A stretch of DNA of 64,000 bases from Acetobacteraceae bacterium (GTDB lineage: Bacteria; Pseudomonadota; Alphaproteobacteria; Acetobacterales; Acetobacteraceae), in the NCBI GenBank assembly GCA_031291725.1, contig JARLIM010000021.1:1-64000 (forward strand). Direction: 5' to 3'. The position numbers and the translations under genes are program-made. The notes under the pieces were generated by a model. It worked only from the letters and a program-made list of their open reading frames with translations. It did not search any database and was not told the origin of the DNA. Numbering within the stretch: the first letter of the stretch is position 1; the number at the start of each line of letters is the position of its first letter. Positions 18,451 through 26,770 of this stretch are shown here, in pieces.

Positions 18451-20499
18451 GTGGAAACTTACCAGCTTGATCCGCTTTTCGCAGAGCTGACCGCCTTGCG
18501 CGGCGTGGGCGACGCCCTGGCCAAGCTGATGGCGAAGGCATGCGGTGGGAATCGCGTGGTCGATCTGCTGTTCCATTTGCCCGAATCCTATCTCGACCGC
18601 CGCCAACGCAGCCTGATCCGCGATGCTCTTCCCGGCCAGATGGTGACGCTGGAGGTCGATGTCATCCGCATCGAGCGCCCGCAATCCGCCCGTCAGCCCA
18701 CAAAAGTCTCCGTCAGCGATGGCAGCGGATTCGCCGATCTGGTGTTCTTCCGCTCCTTCCCCGAGGCGAAGCTGCGCCCCGGCACGCGGGTGCTGGTGGG
18801 CGGCAAGATCGATGATCGCCGTCAGATCGCCCATCCCGACCACATCGCCCCCGCCGGGCAGCCGGATAAATTCCCCTCCGTCGAACAGGTCTGGCCGCTC
18901 ACCGCCGGTCTGTTCGCCTGGCATCTGCGCAAACCCATCGCCGAAGCGGTGGGTCGCGTGCCGGAGGACGTGCCGGAATGGCATGATCCGGCGTTGCTGA
19001 GGCGCGAGAATTGGCCGAGCTTCAACGCGGCGTTGCGCGGCCTGCAACTCCCCACCGCACTCCCCGCCCCGGAACTGCGCCGCCGCCTTGCGTATGACGA
19101 ATTGCTGGCCGGACAGGTTGCCATCGGGCTGATGAAACGGCGCAATCGCGTGCGTCCGGGTCGGCCGTTGATCGGCGATGGCACGTTGCGCGCACAGGCT
19201 CTGGCGGCGTTCGGGCATGATCTGACCGCGGCGCAACGCGAGGTTCTGCACGACATCGACGCCGACCTTGCCGCCCCGCGCCGGATGATGCGGCTGCTGC
19301 AAGGCGATGTCGGATCGGGCAAAACGCTGGTGGCGATGATGGCGATGTTGCGCGCGGTGGAGGCCGGTGCCCAGGCCGCCATCATGGCGCCCACCGAACT
19401 CCTCGCCCGCCAACACGCCCGCACCCTGGCCGCCATCTCGCCGGTGCCCGTCGCCCTGCTCGCCGGAAGCGTGACGGGCCGCGAACGCACCCGCGTGCTG
19501 GACGGTCTGGCCGATGGCTCCATCAAGATCGCCATCGGCACCCATGCGCTGGTGCAGGACGGCGTGGCGTTCCAGGATTTGGCGCTGGCGGTGATCGACG
19601 AACAGCACCGCTTCGGCGTCAATCAACGCCTGATGCTCGGCCAGAAGGGCGAGCAGGCGGATATGCTGGTGATGACGGCCACCCCCATTCCGCGCACGAT
19701 GCTGCTGACGCAATGGGGGGAGATGCAGGTCTCCCGCCTGACCGGCAAACCCGCCGGTCGCCAGCCGATCCGCACCACGACGCATTCGCTCTCCACCATC
19801 GATACCGTGATCGCCGCCGTGTCGCGCGCGTTGGCGCAGGGGGCGCGGGTCTATTGGGTCTGTCCGCTGGTCAGCGAAAGCGAGACCACCGACCTTGCCG
19901 CCGTCGAGGCCCGGTTTGCCCATCTGGTCGAACGCTTCGGCGATAAAGTCGGCCTCGCGCATGGTCGGCAGGACACGTCGGTGCGCGAAGCAGCGCTTGC
20001 GGATTTCGCCGCCGGGCGGACGCAATTGCTCGTCGCCACCACGGTGATCGAAGTGGGCGTGGACGTGCCCGCCGCCTCGGTGATGGTCATCGAACAGGCC
20101 GAACGCTTCGGCCTCGCCCAGTTGCACCAGCTGCGCGGCCGCGTCGGGCGGGGCTCGGCGCAGAGTTTCTGTCTGCTGCTCTATGCCGACGACATGACCG
20201 AAACCGCCCGCAAACGCCTCGCATTGCTGCGCCAGACCGAAGACGGGTTTCGCATCGCCGATGAGGATTTCCGCCTGCGCGGTGGCGGCGATCTGCTCGG
20301 CACCCGGCAATCCGGCCTGCCGGGCTGGAAGATCGCCGATCCGGAGACCGATGAGGGTCTGCTGCACATGGCCGGGCGCGATGCGGAGGCGCTGTTGGAG
20401 CGTGACGCAAAATTAACCAGTGAGCGCGGCCGCGCAATCCGGCTGCTTCTGCGCCTGTTCGACCGTATAGAGGCTTTCCGCACCTTGAACTCCGGCTGA
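18451..20499 (+). CDS. recG: ATP-dependent DNA helicase RecG
   Basis: Branch-migrating helicase that rescues stalled forks. The 682-residue product starts at a GTG and has the wedge/OB domain in its first third ('VSVSDGSGFADLVFFR'), then helicase motifs 'QGDVGSGKTLVAMMAML' near residue 288, 'VIDEQHRFGV', 'MTATPIPRTML' and 'GRVGRGSAQSFCLLLY'. The end holds 'RGGGDLLGTRQSGLPG', characteristic of RecG. It is divergent from sdhE-mfd, giving a repair neighbourhood. Length and motifs are normal. Confidence 0.95.
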   Translation: METYQLDPLFAELTALRGVGDALAKLMAKACGGNRVVDLLFHLPESYLDRRQRSLIRDALPGQMVTLEVDVIRIERPQSARQPTKVSVSDGSGFADLVFFRSFPEAKLRPGTRVLVGGKIDDRRQIAHPDHIAPAGQPDKFPSVEQVWPLTAGLFAWHLRKPIAEAVGRVPEDVPEWHDPALLRRENWPSFNAALRGLQLPTALPAPELRRRLAYDELLAGQVAIGLMKRRNRVRPGRPLIGDGTLRAQALAAFGHDLTAAQREVLHDIDADLAAPRRMMRLLQGDVGSGKTLVAMMAMLRAVEAGAQAAIMAPTELLARQHARTLAAISPVPVALLAGSVTGRERTRVLDGLADGSIKIAIGTHALVQDGVAFQDLALAVIDEQHRFGVNQRLMLGQKGEQADMLVMTATPIPRTMLLTQWGEMQVSRLTGKPAGRQPIRTTTHSLSTIDTVIAAVSRALAQGARVYWVCPLVSESETTDLAAVEARFAHLVERFGDKVGLAHGRQDTSVREAALADFAAGRTQLLVATTVIEVGVDVPAASVMVIEQAERFGLAQLHQLRGRVGRGSAQSFCLLLYADDMTETARKRLALLRQTEDGFRIADEDFRLRGGGDLLGTRQSGLPGWKIADPETDEGLLHMAGRDAEALLERDAKLTSERGRAIRLLLRLFDRIEAFRTLNSG

Positions 20500-20537
20500 G
20501 CTTTCGTCATTGAAGATGCGCGGGGGGAGAATGTGCC

Positions 20538-21272
20538 GTGTCCGAGACCCTGATCGACATCGTTCATCTGACCAAGAGATTCGGCGCCTTCACCGCCGTG
20601 GACCGCGTATCGTTCAGCGTGGCGCGCGGCGAAGTGCTGGGATTTCTCGGCCCGAACGGCGCCGGAAAATCCACCACCATGCGCATGCTGGCAGGCTTCG
20701 TCCGCCCAAGCTCAGGCCATGCCAGCATCTGCGGCTATGACGTGCAGGACGAGGCGGTGAAGGCGCGCACTTGTCTGGGCTATCTGCCCGAAGGCGCGCC
20801 CGCCTATCGCGATATGAGCGTGAGCGATTTCCTGCGCTTCATCGGTCGCATCCGGGGCTTTGACGGCGCCGAACTGCGCGAGCGCGTGCAGCATGCCGTC
20901 GCCTTGACCAATCTTCAGGACGTCTCGCGTCTGCTGATCGAAACCCTCTCCAAAGGCACCGCCCGCCGCGTGGGCTTGGCTCAGGCCCTGCTGCACGATC
21001 CGGATGTGCTGGTGCTCGATGAACCGACCGACGGGCTGGATCCCAACCAGAAACACCAAATCCGCGCGCTGATCCGCCACATGGCCCCGCGCAAGGCGAT
21101 CATCATCTCGACGCATATTCTCGAAGAGGTCGATGCCGTCTGCACCCGCGCGATCATCCTGGCGCAGGGGCAGATCGTGGCCGACGACACGCCGCTCGGC
21201 CTCAGCCGCCTGCATCACACCGGCCGCCTGGAAGACGTCTTCCGCAGCCTCACCGTGCCGGACGCCGCATGA
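20538..21272 (+). CDS. ABC transporter ATP-binding protein, GldA-like
   Basis: ATPase of a putative export or surface-organising ABC system. Walker A is 'GPNGAGKST' (residues 38-46), the signature loop is 'LSKGTARRVGLAQAL', and Walker B is 'VLVLDEPTDGLDP'. The LSKG form of the signature is common in the GldA/NatA group. The start is a GTG after a GGGGGGAGA site. The gene begins a six-gene run in which neighbours overlap or nearly touch. The resemblance to gliding genes is by family only; gliding is not implied. Confidence 0.85.
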   Translation: MSETLIDIVHLTKRFGAFTAVDRVSFSVARGEVLGFLGPNGAGKSTTMRMLAGFVRPSSGHASICGYDVQDEAVKARTCLGYLPEGAPAYRDMSVSDFLRFIGRIRGFDGAELRERVQHAVALTNLQDVSRLLIETLSKGTARRVGLAQALLHDPDVLVLDEPTDGLDPNQKHQIRALIRHMAPRKAIIISTHILEEVDAVCTRAIILAQGQIVADDTPLGLSRLHHTGRLEDVFRSLTVPDAA

Positions 21273-22003
21273 TGGGCAGCGCCGTCATCATCGCCCGCCG
21301 CGAATGGGCGGCCTATTTCGCCTCGCCGGTCGCCGTGGTGTTCATCGTCATCTTCCTGGCGATGCAAGGCGCGCTGACCTTCAATGCCGGCCATTTCTTC
21401 GACCGCGATCAGGCCGATCTGGTGCCGTTCTTCACCTATCTGCCCTGGGTGCTGCTGCTGCTGATCCCCGCTCTGACGATGCGGCAATGGGCGGAGGAGC
21501 GGCGGGGCGGCAGCATCGAATTGCTGCTCACGCTGCCGATCACCCCCTGGCAGGCCGTGCTGGGCAAATTCCTCGCCGCCTGGGCGTTCTGCACGCTGGC
21601 AATCCTGCTCACCTTCCCCTTTGTGGTGACGGTGAATTATCTCGGCCACCCCGATAATGGCGCCATCGCCGCCGGGTACGTCGGGGCTGTGCTGCTGGCG
21701 GGCGGTTTCCTGTCCATCGGGGCGGCGTTGTCGGCGGCGACGAAAAATCAGGTGATCGCCTTCGTGCTGGCCGTCGCCGCCTGCTTCCTGTTGCTGGCGG
21801 CGGGCACGGCGACGGTCTCGGAACTGCTTACCCGCCTCTCCCCCGATCTGGCGCATATCGTGCGGCTGGCGTCGGTGGCGGATCGGTTCAACAATTTCAC
21901 CCGAGGCGTGATCGCCGCGCGCGATGTGCTGTATTTCGCCTCGGTGATCGCCTTCTTCCTCTTCCTCGCCACGCTCGTCGTCGGCGAGAAGCGTGCGGAG
22001 TGA
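21269..22003 (+). CDS. ABC-2 type permease, GldF-like
   Basis: Membrane subunit of 244 residues with about six transmembrane helices. The N-terminus 'ARREWAAYFASPVAVVF' and the motif 'WAEERRGGSIELLLTLPIT' are typical of GldF/NosY-like ABC-2 permeases. It overlaps the ATPase gene by 4 bp (ATGA) and is followed after 6 bases by the auxiliary protein gene. Its substrate is unknown. Confidence 0.85.
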   Translation: MMGSAVIIARREWAAYFASPVAVVFIVIFLAMQGALTFNAGHFFDRDQADLVPFFTYLPWVLLLLIPALTMRQWAEERRGGSIELLLTLPITPWQAVLGKFLAAWAFCTLAILLTFPFVVTVNYLGHPDNGAIAAGYVGAVLLAGGFLSIGAALSAATKNQVIAFVLAVAACFLLLAAGTATVSELLTRLSPDLAHIVRLASVADRFNNFTRGVIAARDVLYFASVIAFFLFLATLVVGEKRAE

Positions 22004-22009
22004 GCCGGC

Positions 22010-23851
22010 ATGAAACGACTCCTCATCTCGCTGATCGCACTCGCCGGCATGGGCATGTTGCTGCTCGGGCTGAACATGATGGCCTATCCCACGCTGGCCG
22101 GCGTGCAGCTCGATCTGACGCAGCAGAGCCTCTACAGCCTCGCCCCCGGCACGCGCGCGGTGCTGGCCGGATTGCGCGAGCCGATCACGCTGCGGCTGTT
22201 CTATTCGCCGGAACTCGGCACGCGTATTCCGCAATACGCCGCCTATTCCGACCGGGTGCGTGAGCTGCTGCGCGCCTATGCCGCCCTCGCCCCCGGCAAA
22301 ATCCGGCTGGAAATCCACACGCCCGAGCCGTTCAGCGAGGATGAAGACCACGCCGCCGGCTATGGCCTGCAAGGTGTGCCGCTCGATCAATCCGGCCAGC
22401 GCGTCTATTTCGGCCTGCAAGGCACCAATCTGCTCGACGACGAACGCGCCATCGCCTTCTTCCAGCCCGAGCGTGAACGCTTCCTGGAATACGACCTCAC
22501 CAAACTGGTGCTTGACCTCGCCAACCCGGACAAGCCGGTGGTGGGGCTGATGACGGCGTTGCCGATGGAAGGCGATCCACAGGCGATGATGCAGCGCAAG
22601 GGCGGTGGACCGTGGGCGGTGATGCAGGCGCTGAACCAGACCGCCAATATCCGCGACGTGCCGATGGATGCCACGACCATCGATCCCGACATCAAGGTGC
22701 TGATGCTGGTGCATCCGCAAAACCTGTCTGTCGCCACGCTGTATGCCATCGATCAATTCGTCATGCGCGGCGGGCGGCTGCTCGCGATGGTGGCGCCGAC
22801 GAATGAGGCGATGGCGCAAACGCAGGATTCGCAAGCCGATACGTCGAGCAATCTCAAACGTCTGTTCGCTGCCTGGGGCATTGTCTATGATCCCGAACAG
22901 GCGGTGGGCGATCTGGATGGCGCGTGGAAAGTGCGCGGGCAAAGTCAGCAGCCGGAAACGTTCGTCGGCTATTTCAGCGTGCGCGACGGCATCAACCGCG
23001 ACGATCCGGCCATGTCGGATTTGCAGGAAGTGGTGCTGGCCAATCCGGGCTTCCTGAGCGTGACCCCGCAATCGCACCTGACGCTGACGCCGCTGCTGAG
23101 CACCTCCGACCACTCCGCCACCCTGCCCGCCAGCGCATTTCGCCAAGAGCCGGACCCGGCGAAGATTCTCGACCAATTCCATCCCGATGGCCTCACCCGC
23201 ATCGTCGCCGCCCGCTTGCGGGGCCAGCTGCATTCGGCCTTCAGCGCCGCACCGGAAGGGGCCAGCGGTACCTATCTGGCCGACAGCCAGGGTGTGGCCA
23301 ATCTGGTGGTCATCGCCGACACCGATTTCCTGTCCGACCGCTTCTGGACACGATCCGCCGATTTCTTCGGTGCCAGCAACAGCACGCCGTTCGCCGATAA
23401 TGGCACGCTGATCCAGAACCTCGTCGGCACGCTCGCCGGCGGCGACGCGCTGATCGGGCTGCGCAGCCGGGGCGGGGTGTCGCGGCCCTTCGATGTGGTC
23501 GATGCGTTGCGGCGCGATGCCGAGACCCGGTTCCGCGAGACGGAAACCGCGCTGTCGCATCATCTGGACGAGGCGAGCAAACAACTCGACGATCTGCGCG
23601 GCGGGCGCGATGGCTCGGCCAATGCGGCGCTGTCGGCGGAGCAATTGGCGGCAATCGATGGCCTCAAGCACGACATCGCCGATACGCGCGGCAAGCTGCG
23701 GCAGGTGCAGTTCAATCTGCGCCACGACATCGCCACGCTGAAACTGCGCTTGCAGATGTTCGACATCGTCGCCGTGCCTGCCCTGCTGACCTTGGCCGCG
23801 ATGGCGATCGCCCTGGTGCGAACGGTGCGGCGACGGAGGCGGGCGGCATGA
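22010..23851 (+). CDS. GldG-like ABC transporter auxiliary protein
   Basis: A 613-residue protein with one N-terminal membrane helix (about 7-27), a large extracytoplasmic region and a C-terminal membrane helix (about 585-605). The beginning of the soluble part, 'SLYSLAPGTRAVLAGLREPI', and 'RGGRLLAMVAPTNEAM' match the GldG/ABC_transp_aux family. A coiled-coil-like stretch lies around residues 500-570, before the last helix. Together with the ATPase and permease it forms a complete Gld-like cassette. Its role in this group of bacteria is not established to my knowledge. Confidence 0.83.
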   Translation: MKRLLISLIALAGMGMLLLGLNMMAYPTLAGVQLDLTQQSLYSLAPGTRAVLAGLREPITLRLFYSPELGTRIPQYAAYSDRVRELLRAYAALAPGKIRLEIHTPEPFSEDEDHAAGYGLQGVPLDQSGQRVYFGLQGTNLLDDERAIAFFQPERERFLEYDLTKLVLDLANPDKPVVGLMTALPMEGDPQAMMQRKGGGPWAVMQALNQTANIRDVPMDATTIDPDIKVLMLVHPQNLSVATLYAIDQFVMRGGRLLAMVAPTNEAMAQTQDSQADTSSNLKRLFAAWGIVYDPEQAVGDLDGAWKVRGQSQQPETFVGYFSVRDGINRDDPAMSDLQEVVLANPGFLSVTPQSHLTLTPLLSTSDHSATLPASAFRQEPDPAKILDQFHPDGLTRIVAARLRGQLHSAFSAAPEGASGTYLADSQGVANLVVIADTDFLSDRFWTRSADFFGASNSTPFADNGTLIQNLVGTLAGGDALIGLRSRGGVSRPFDVVDALRRDAETRFRETETALSHHLDEASKQLDDLRGGRDGSANAALSAEQLAAIDGLKHDIADTRGKLRQVQFNLRHDIATLKLRLQMFDIVAVPALLTLAAMAIALVRTVRRRRRAA

Positions 23852-24840
23852 AGGCGTATCAGGCCCTGCTGCTGCTGGCCCTCGGCGGCGCGTCGCTGGC
23901 ATTGGGCATCGACATGCAGCCCAAACCCGCACCGCCCCCCGCCGAAGCGGGGCAGCCCGCCTTTCCCGGACTGGCGCATGTGCTGCCACTGGCCACCCGC
24001 ATCGACATCGCCGCCCACGGCAGCAGCACCACCCTGATCCGCGCGGGCACGGAAGAGGCGCCGGCTTGGGGTGTGGCGGAGCGGGCGGGCTATCCCGTCG
24101 ATGCGCAGAAATTGCGCAGCCTGTTCGCCAATCTCGGCGATCTGCGTCTGGTCGAGCCGCGCACGGCAGACCCGGCGCTGTTCGCCCGCCTGGGGGTGGT
24201 CGATCCACAGGCAAAATCGGCCACCGGCATCGCGCTGCGCGTGAGCGATGCGCAAGGCCACGTGCTGGCCAGCCTCATTCTTGGGCATCGCGGCGTGCGC
24301 CCCCGCCCCGGCATGCCGGATCAACTCTATCTCCGCCGTGCGGGCGACGCTTCGGCGTGGCTGGCCGAGGGCAAGCTGGATGTATCACCCGATCCGCTCG
24401 GCTGGGTGCAGCACGAGATTCTCGACATCAAGGCCGATCAGATCCGCGGCGTCGAAATTCACCGCGACAATGCCACGATCAATCTGCACCGCCAGGGCAA
24501 CGGGCTGGTTCTCGACACGCCGCCGCCGGGCAAGATCGACGATGTGCGGCTGATCGAGGTGGCGCAGGCGCTGGAAGACATCACCTTCGTCGATGTCCGC
24601 CAAGGCGATTTGCCCGGCACGCCAGCGGGCAGCGTGCAATTCACCACCACTGCCGACCGGCGCGTGACCATCCTGCTGTCCCGCGACGGGGCTGCGGTCT
24701 GGGCGCGGTTTGCCGTCTCGGACGGCGATGCCGAGATGACGTTGCGACTGGCCAACCACGTCTTTCAACTGCCAGATTGGCGGCTGGGCACGCTGGTGCC
24801 GATTTCGGCTGATTTCCTGAAGGCGGAGAGAGCGAAATGA
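23848..24840 (+). CDS. DUF4340 domain protein
   Basis: A 330-residue protein with an N-terminal hydrophobic segment (1-20) that is probably a signal or anchor, followed by a beta-rich extracytoplasmic region. DUF4340 proteins often sit next to GldG-like proteins, and this one overlaps the GldG-like gene by 4 bp. Visible repeats of the domain lie at 'GVAERAGYPVDAQKLRSLFA' and 'DIKADQIRGVEIHRDNATI'. No catalytic motif was seen. It likely works with the ABC complex at the cell surface; the exact role is unknown. Confidence 0.78.
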   Translation: MKAYQALLLLALGGASLALGIDMQPKPAPPPAEAGQPAFPGLAHVLPLATRIDIAAHGSSTTLIRAGTEEAPAWGVAERAGYPVDAQKLRSLFANLGDLRLVEPRTADPALFARLGVVDPQAKSATGIALRVSDAQGHVLASLILGHRGVRPRPGMPDQLYLRRAGDASAWLAEGKLDVSPDPLGWVQHEILDIKADQIRGVEIHRDNATINLHRQGNGLVLDTPPPGKIDDVRLIEVAQALEDITFVDVRQGDLPGTPAGSVQFTTTADRRVTILLSRDGAAVWARFAVSDGDAEMTLRLANHVFQLPDWRLGTLVPISADFLKAERAK

Positions 24841-25313
24841 GCCGGGAATATCCACCGCGTCCCATCGTGGGCATCGGTGTGGCGGTGCTGCGTCCGGGTG
24901 GCGTGTTGCTGGTGCGGCGCGGCAATCCGCCCAATATCGGCGCCTGGAGCCTGCCGGGCGGCGGGCAGGAACTCGGTGAGACGATGGAGGCCGCCGCGCG
25001 GCGCGAATTGGAGGAGGAAACCGGCCTGCATGTGGGCGATCTGCACCTGGCCGGCGTCGTCGATTCCATCGTCAGCGACAGCGCCGGGCGCACGCGGTTC
25101 CATTATTCCATCATCGACTACGCCGCGCTGTGGCAGGGCGATGCGGCGCGGGTGGGCGGCGATATCACCGAATGTGCCTGGGCCGATTTCGACCGGCTCG
25201 ACACTTTCCGGCTGTGGTCAGAGGCGCATCGCGTCATTCGCATCGGCTGCACCTTGCTTGGCCTCACCCCGCCCCCCATCTCATTGGGCAGAACGATCGG
25301 AGATCCGGCATGA
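24837..25313 (+). CDS. Nudix hydrolase
   Basis: Hydrolyses a nucleoside diphosphate linked to another group. The Nudix box is complete: Gly, then 'GETMEAAARRELEEETGL' with the REXXEE core, near residues 42-62. The opening 'RPIVGIGVAVLRPGGVLLVR' and 158-residue length fit ADP-ribose pyrophosphatase or MutT-like members; the substrate cannot be told. It overlaps the DUF4340 gene and the flavin reductase gene by 4 bp each, so it is translated with the transporter cassette, though a functional link is not obvious. Confidence 0.88.
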   Translation: MSREYPPRPIVGIGVAVLRPGGVLLVRRGNPPNIGAWSLPGGGQELGETMEAAARRELEEETGLHVGDLHLAGVVDSIVSDSAGRTRFHYSIIDYAALWQGDAARVGGDITECAWADFDRLDTFRLWSEAHRVIRIGCTLLGLTPPPISLGRTIGDPA

Positions 25314-25933
25314 CTGAGGCGGCGATGCATTTCTATGAACCCGGCAAGGGCCACGGCCTGAAGCACGACCCGTTCAACTCCATCGTCGGTCCCCGCCCGA
25401 TTGGCTGGATATCCACCAAAGGCACCGATGGCTCGATCAATCTGGCACCCTACAGCTTCTTCAACGGCTTCAGCTACACGCCGCCGATTATCGGATTTTC
25501 CAGCACCAATGTGAAAGACAGCGCGCGCAACGCGATTGAAACCGGTGAATTCGTCTGGAATCTCGCCACGCTTGCGATGGCCGAGGCGATGAACCAAAGC
25601 TGCGCGACATTGCCCTATGGCGAAAGCGAGTTCGCCTTTGCCGGGCTGACGCCTCTGCCCAGCCGCATCGTGCAGCCGCCGCGCGTGGCACAAAGCCCGG
25701 TGCATTTCGAATGCAAAGTCACCGACGTGGTGAAGCTGCGCAACCTCGACGGCGGTGAGACGCCGGCGACGATGGTGTTCGGACAGGTGGTGGCGGTGCA
25801 TATCGCGCCCGATCTGATCGTCGATGGCGTCTTCGACACCTTCAACGCGGGCATCATCCTGCGCGCGGGCGGACCGTCAGCCTATGCCAAGATCACGCCG
25901 GAGACGCGGTTCGACATGCATCGGCCGGGATAG
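25310..25933 (+). CDS. Flavin reductase family protein
   Basis: A 207-residue protein of the FMN-binding split-barrel (flavin reductase-like) family. The early motif 'VGPRPIGWISTKGTDGSINL' and 'APYSFFNGFSYTPPIIGFSS' form the flavin pocket. Members reduce free flavin with NAD(P)H or act as oxidoreductases. Start ATG 25310 overlaps the Nudix stop (ATGA). It is the last gene of the six-gene run, followed by a strong hairpin and the convergent GST gene. Confidence 0.87.
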   Translation: MTEAAMHFYEPGKGHGLKHDPFNSIVGPRPIGWISTKGTDGSINLAPYSFFNGFSYTPPIIGFSSTNVKDSARNAIETGEFVWNLATLAMAEAMNQSCATLPYGESEFAFAGLTPLPSRIVQPPRVAQSPVHFECKVTDVVKLRNLDGGETPATMVFGQVVAVHIAPDLIVDGVFDTFNAGIILRAGGPSAYAKITPETRFDMHRPG

Positions 25934-25952
25934 TCCGGAAAGCCACCGCTTC

Positions 25953-25987
25953 ATCCGCTATCCCCCGGCCTGCGGGGGATGCCGGAT
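25953..25987. terminator. Strong hairpin between convergent genes
   Basis: A 15-position stem with two mismatches, ATCCGctATCCCCCG against CGGGGGATgcCGGAT, closes on a 5-base loop. It lies 20 bases past the flavin reductase stop and before the GST gene end. There is no T run, so it could be a bidirectional terminator or a REP-like element. Confidence 0.5.
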
Positions 25988-26034
25988 GACGGCGCGCGTC
26001 TGTGCAGCGAGATCCAGCAGCCTGCTAGAGCCAC

Positions 26035-26703
26035 TCAGAAATCCAGATTCACGTAATGGGGCGGCGGCAGCATGCCGGGGATGCGGTCGTTGAGCAGGGT
26101 TCGGAAACTTGGGCGCGATTTGATGCGCGCATACCATTCGCGGGTTTCAGCGTGCTTGGTCCAATCGATCTCGCCCAGGAAATCCAGCACCGAGACATGC
26201 GCTGCCGCCGCAAGATCGGCCAATGACAGCCGGTCGCCTGCCAGATAATTCCGCGCATTGGCCAGCCAGCCGATATAGGCGAGATGCTCACTCAGATAGC
26301 CATAGCCGCGCCGCAGCGCGTTGGCATCCGGCTGGCCCTGGCCAGAAATGCGCTTGAGGTATTTCTCGACGACGAAATTCATCGTCACCGCCACCGCGAA
26401 TGGCCCATCGAACCACGCCACCAGCCGCCGCGCTTCCACGCGCTCGGCCAGCGTGGCCCCCAGCAGGCTGTCATCGTCATAGGCTTCTTCGAGATATTCG
26501 CAGATCACCGAGGATTCCGGCACCGCCAGCCCGTTATCTTCCAACAGGGTTGGCACCAGACCGGCGGGGTTGAGTTGCAGATACTCGGCCCGCCGTTCCC
26601 AGGTTTTTTCAGCGCGCAGCTCCACGCCAAGCTTCTTCTCGCCCAGAACGAGACGAACCTTGCGGCTATAGGGGCAGAGCGGCAGATGATAAAGAAATCT
26701 CAT
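26035..26703 (-). CDS. Glutathione S-transferase family protein
   Basis: A 222-residue protein with an N-terminal thioredoxin-like domain ('LPLCPYSRKVRLVLGEK', residues 7-23, and the cis-proline 'GLVPTL' with 'VPESSVICEYLEE') and an all-helical C-terminal domain ('YLAGDRLSLADLAAAAHV'). The Cys-Pro-Tyr-Ser start suggests a thiol-transfer or detoxification class. The substrate is not known. It lies downstream of gltB on the same strand, with 67 bases between them. Confidence 0.88.
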   Translation of the reverse strand: MRFLYHLPLCPYSRKVRLVLGEKKLGVELRAEKTWERRAEYLQLNPAGLVPTLLEDNGLAVPESSVICEYLEEAYDDDSLLGATLAERVEARRLVAWFDGPFAVAVTMNFVVEKYLKRISGQGQPDANALRRGYGYLSEHLAYIGWLANARNYLAGDRLSLADLAAAAHVSVLDFLGEIDWTKHAETREWYARIKSRPSFRTLLNDRIPGMLPPPHYVNLDF

Positions 26704-26770
26704 CCCAGCACTATCGCATCGCCCTCCGCGCCCGCCAAGCCAGGGCGAACGCGGAGAGGGATTGCGTTTG

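Noticed and set aside
14957-18490. Very long plus-strand open frame opposite mfd
   Set aside because: It is the antisense of mfd, rich in His, Gln and Arg, with no family motif. Long shadow frames are expected at this GC content.
18409-20367. Long minus-strand frame continuing upstream of sdhE
   Set aside because: Only the last 95 residues are a real protein (SdhE). The upstream part is antisense to recG.
25934-26034. Short gene between the flavin reductase and GST genes
   Set aside because: The gap is filled by a hairpin; no frame of useful length or composition is present.
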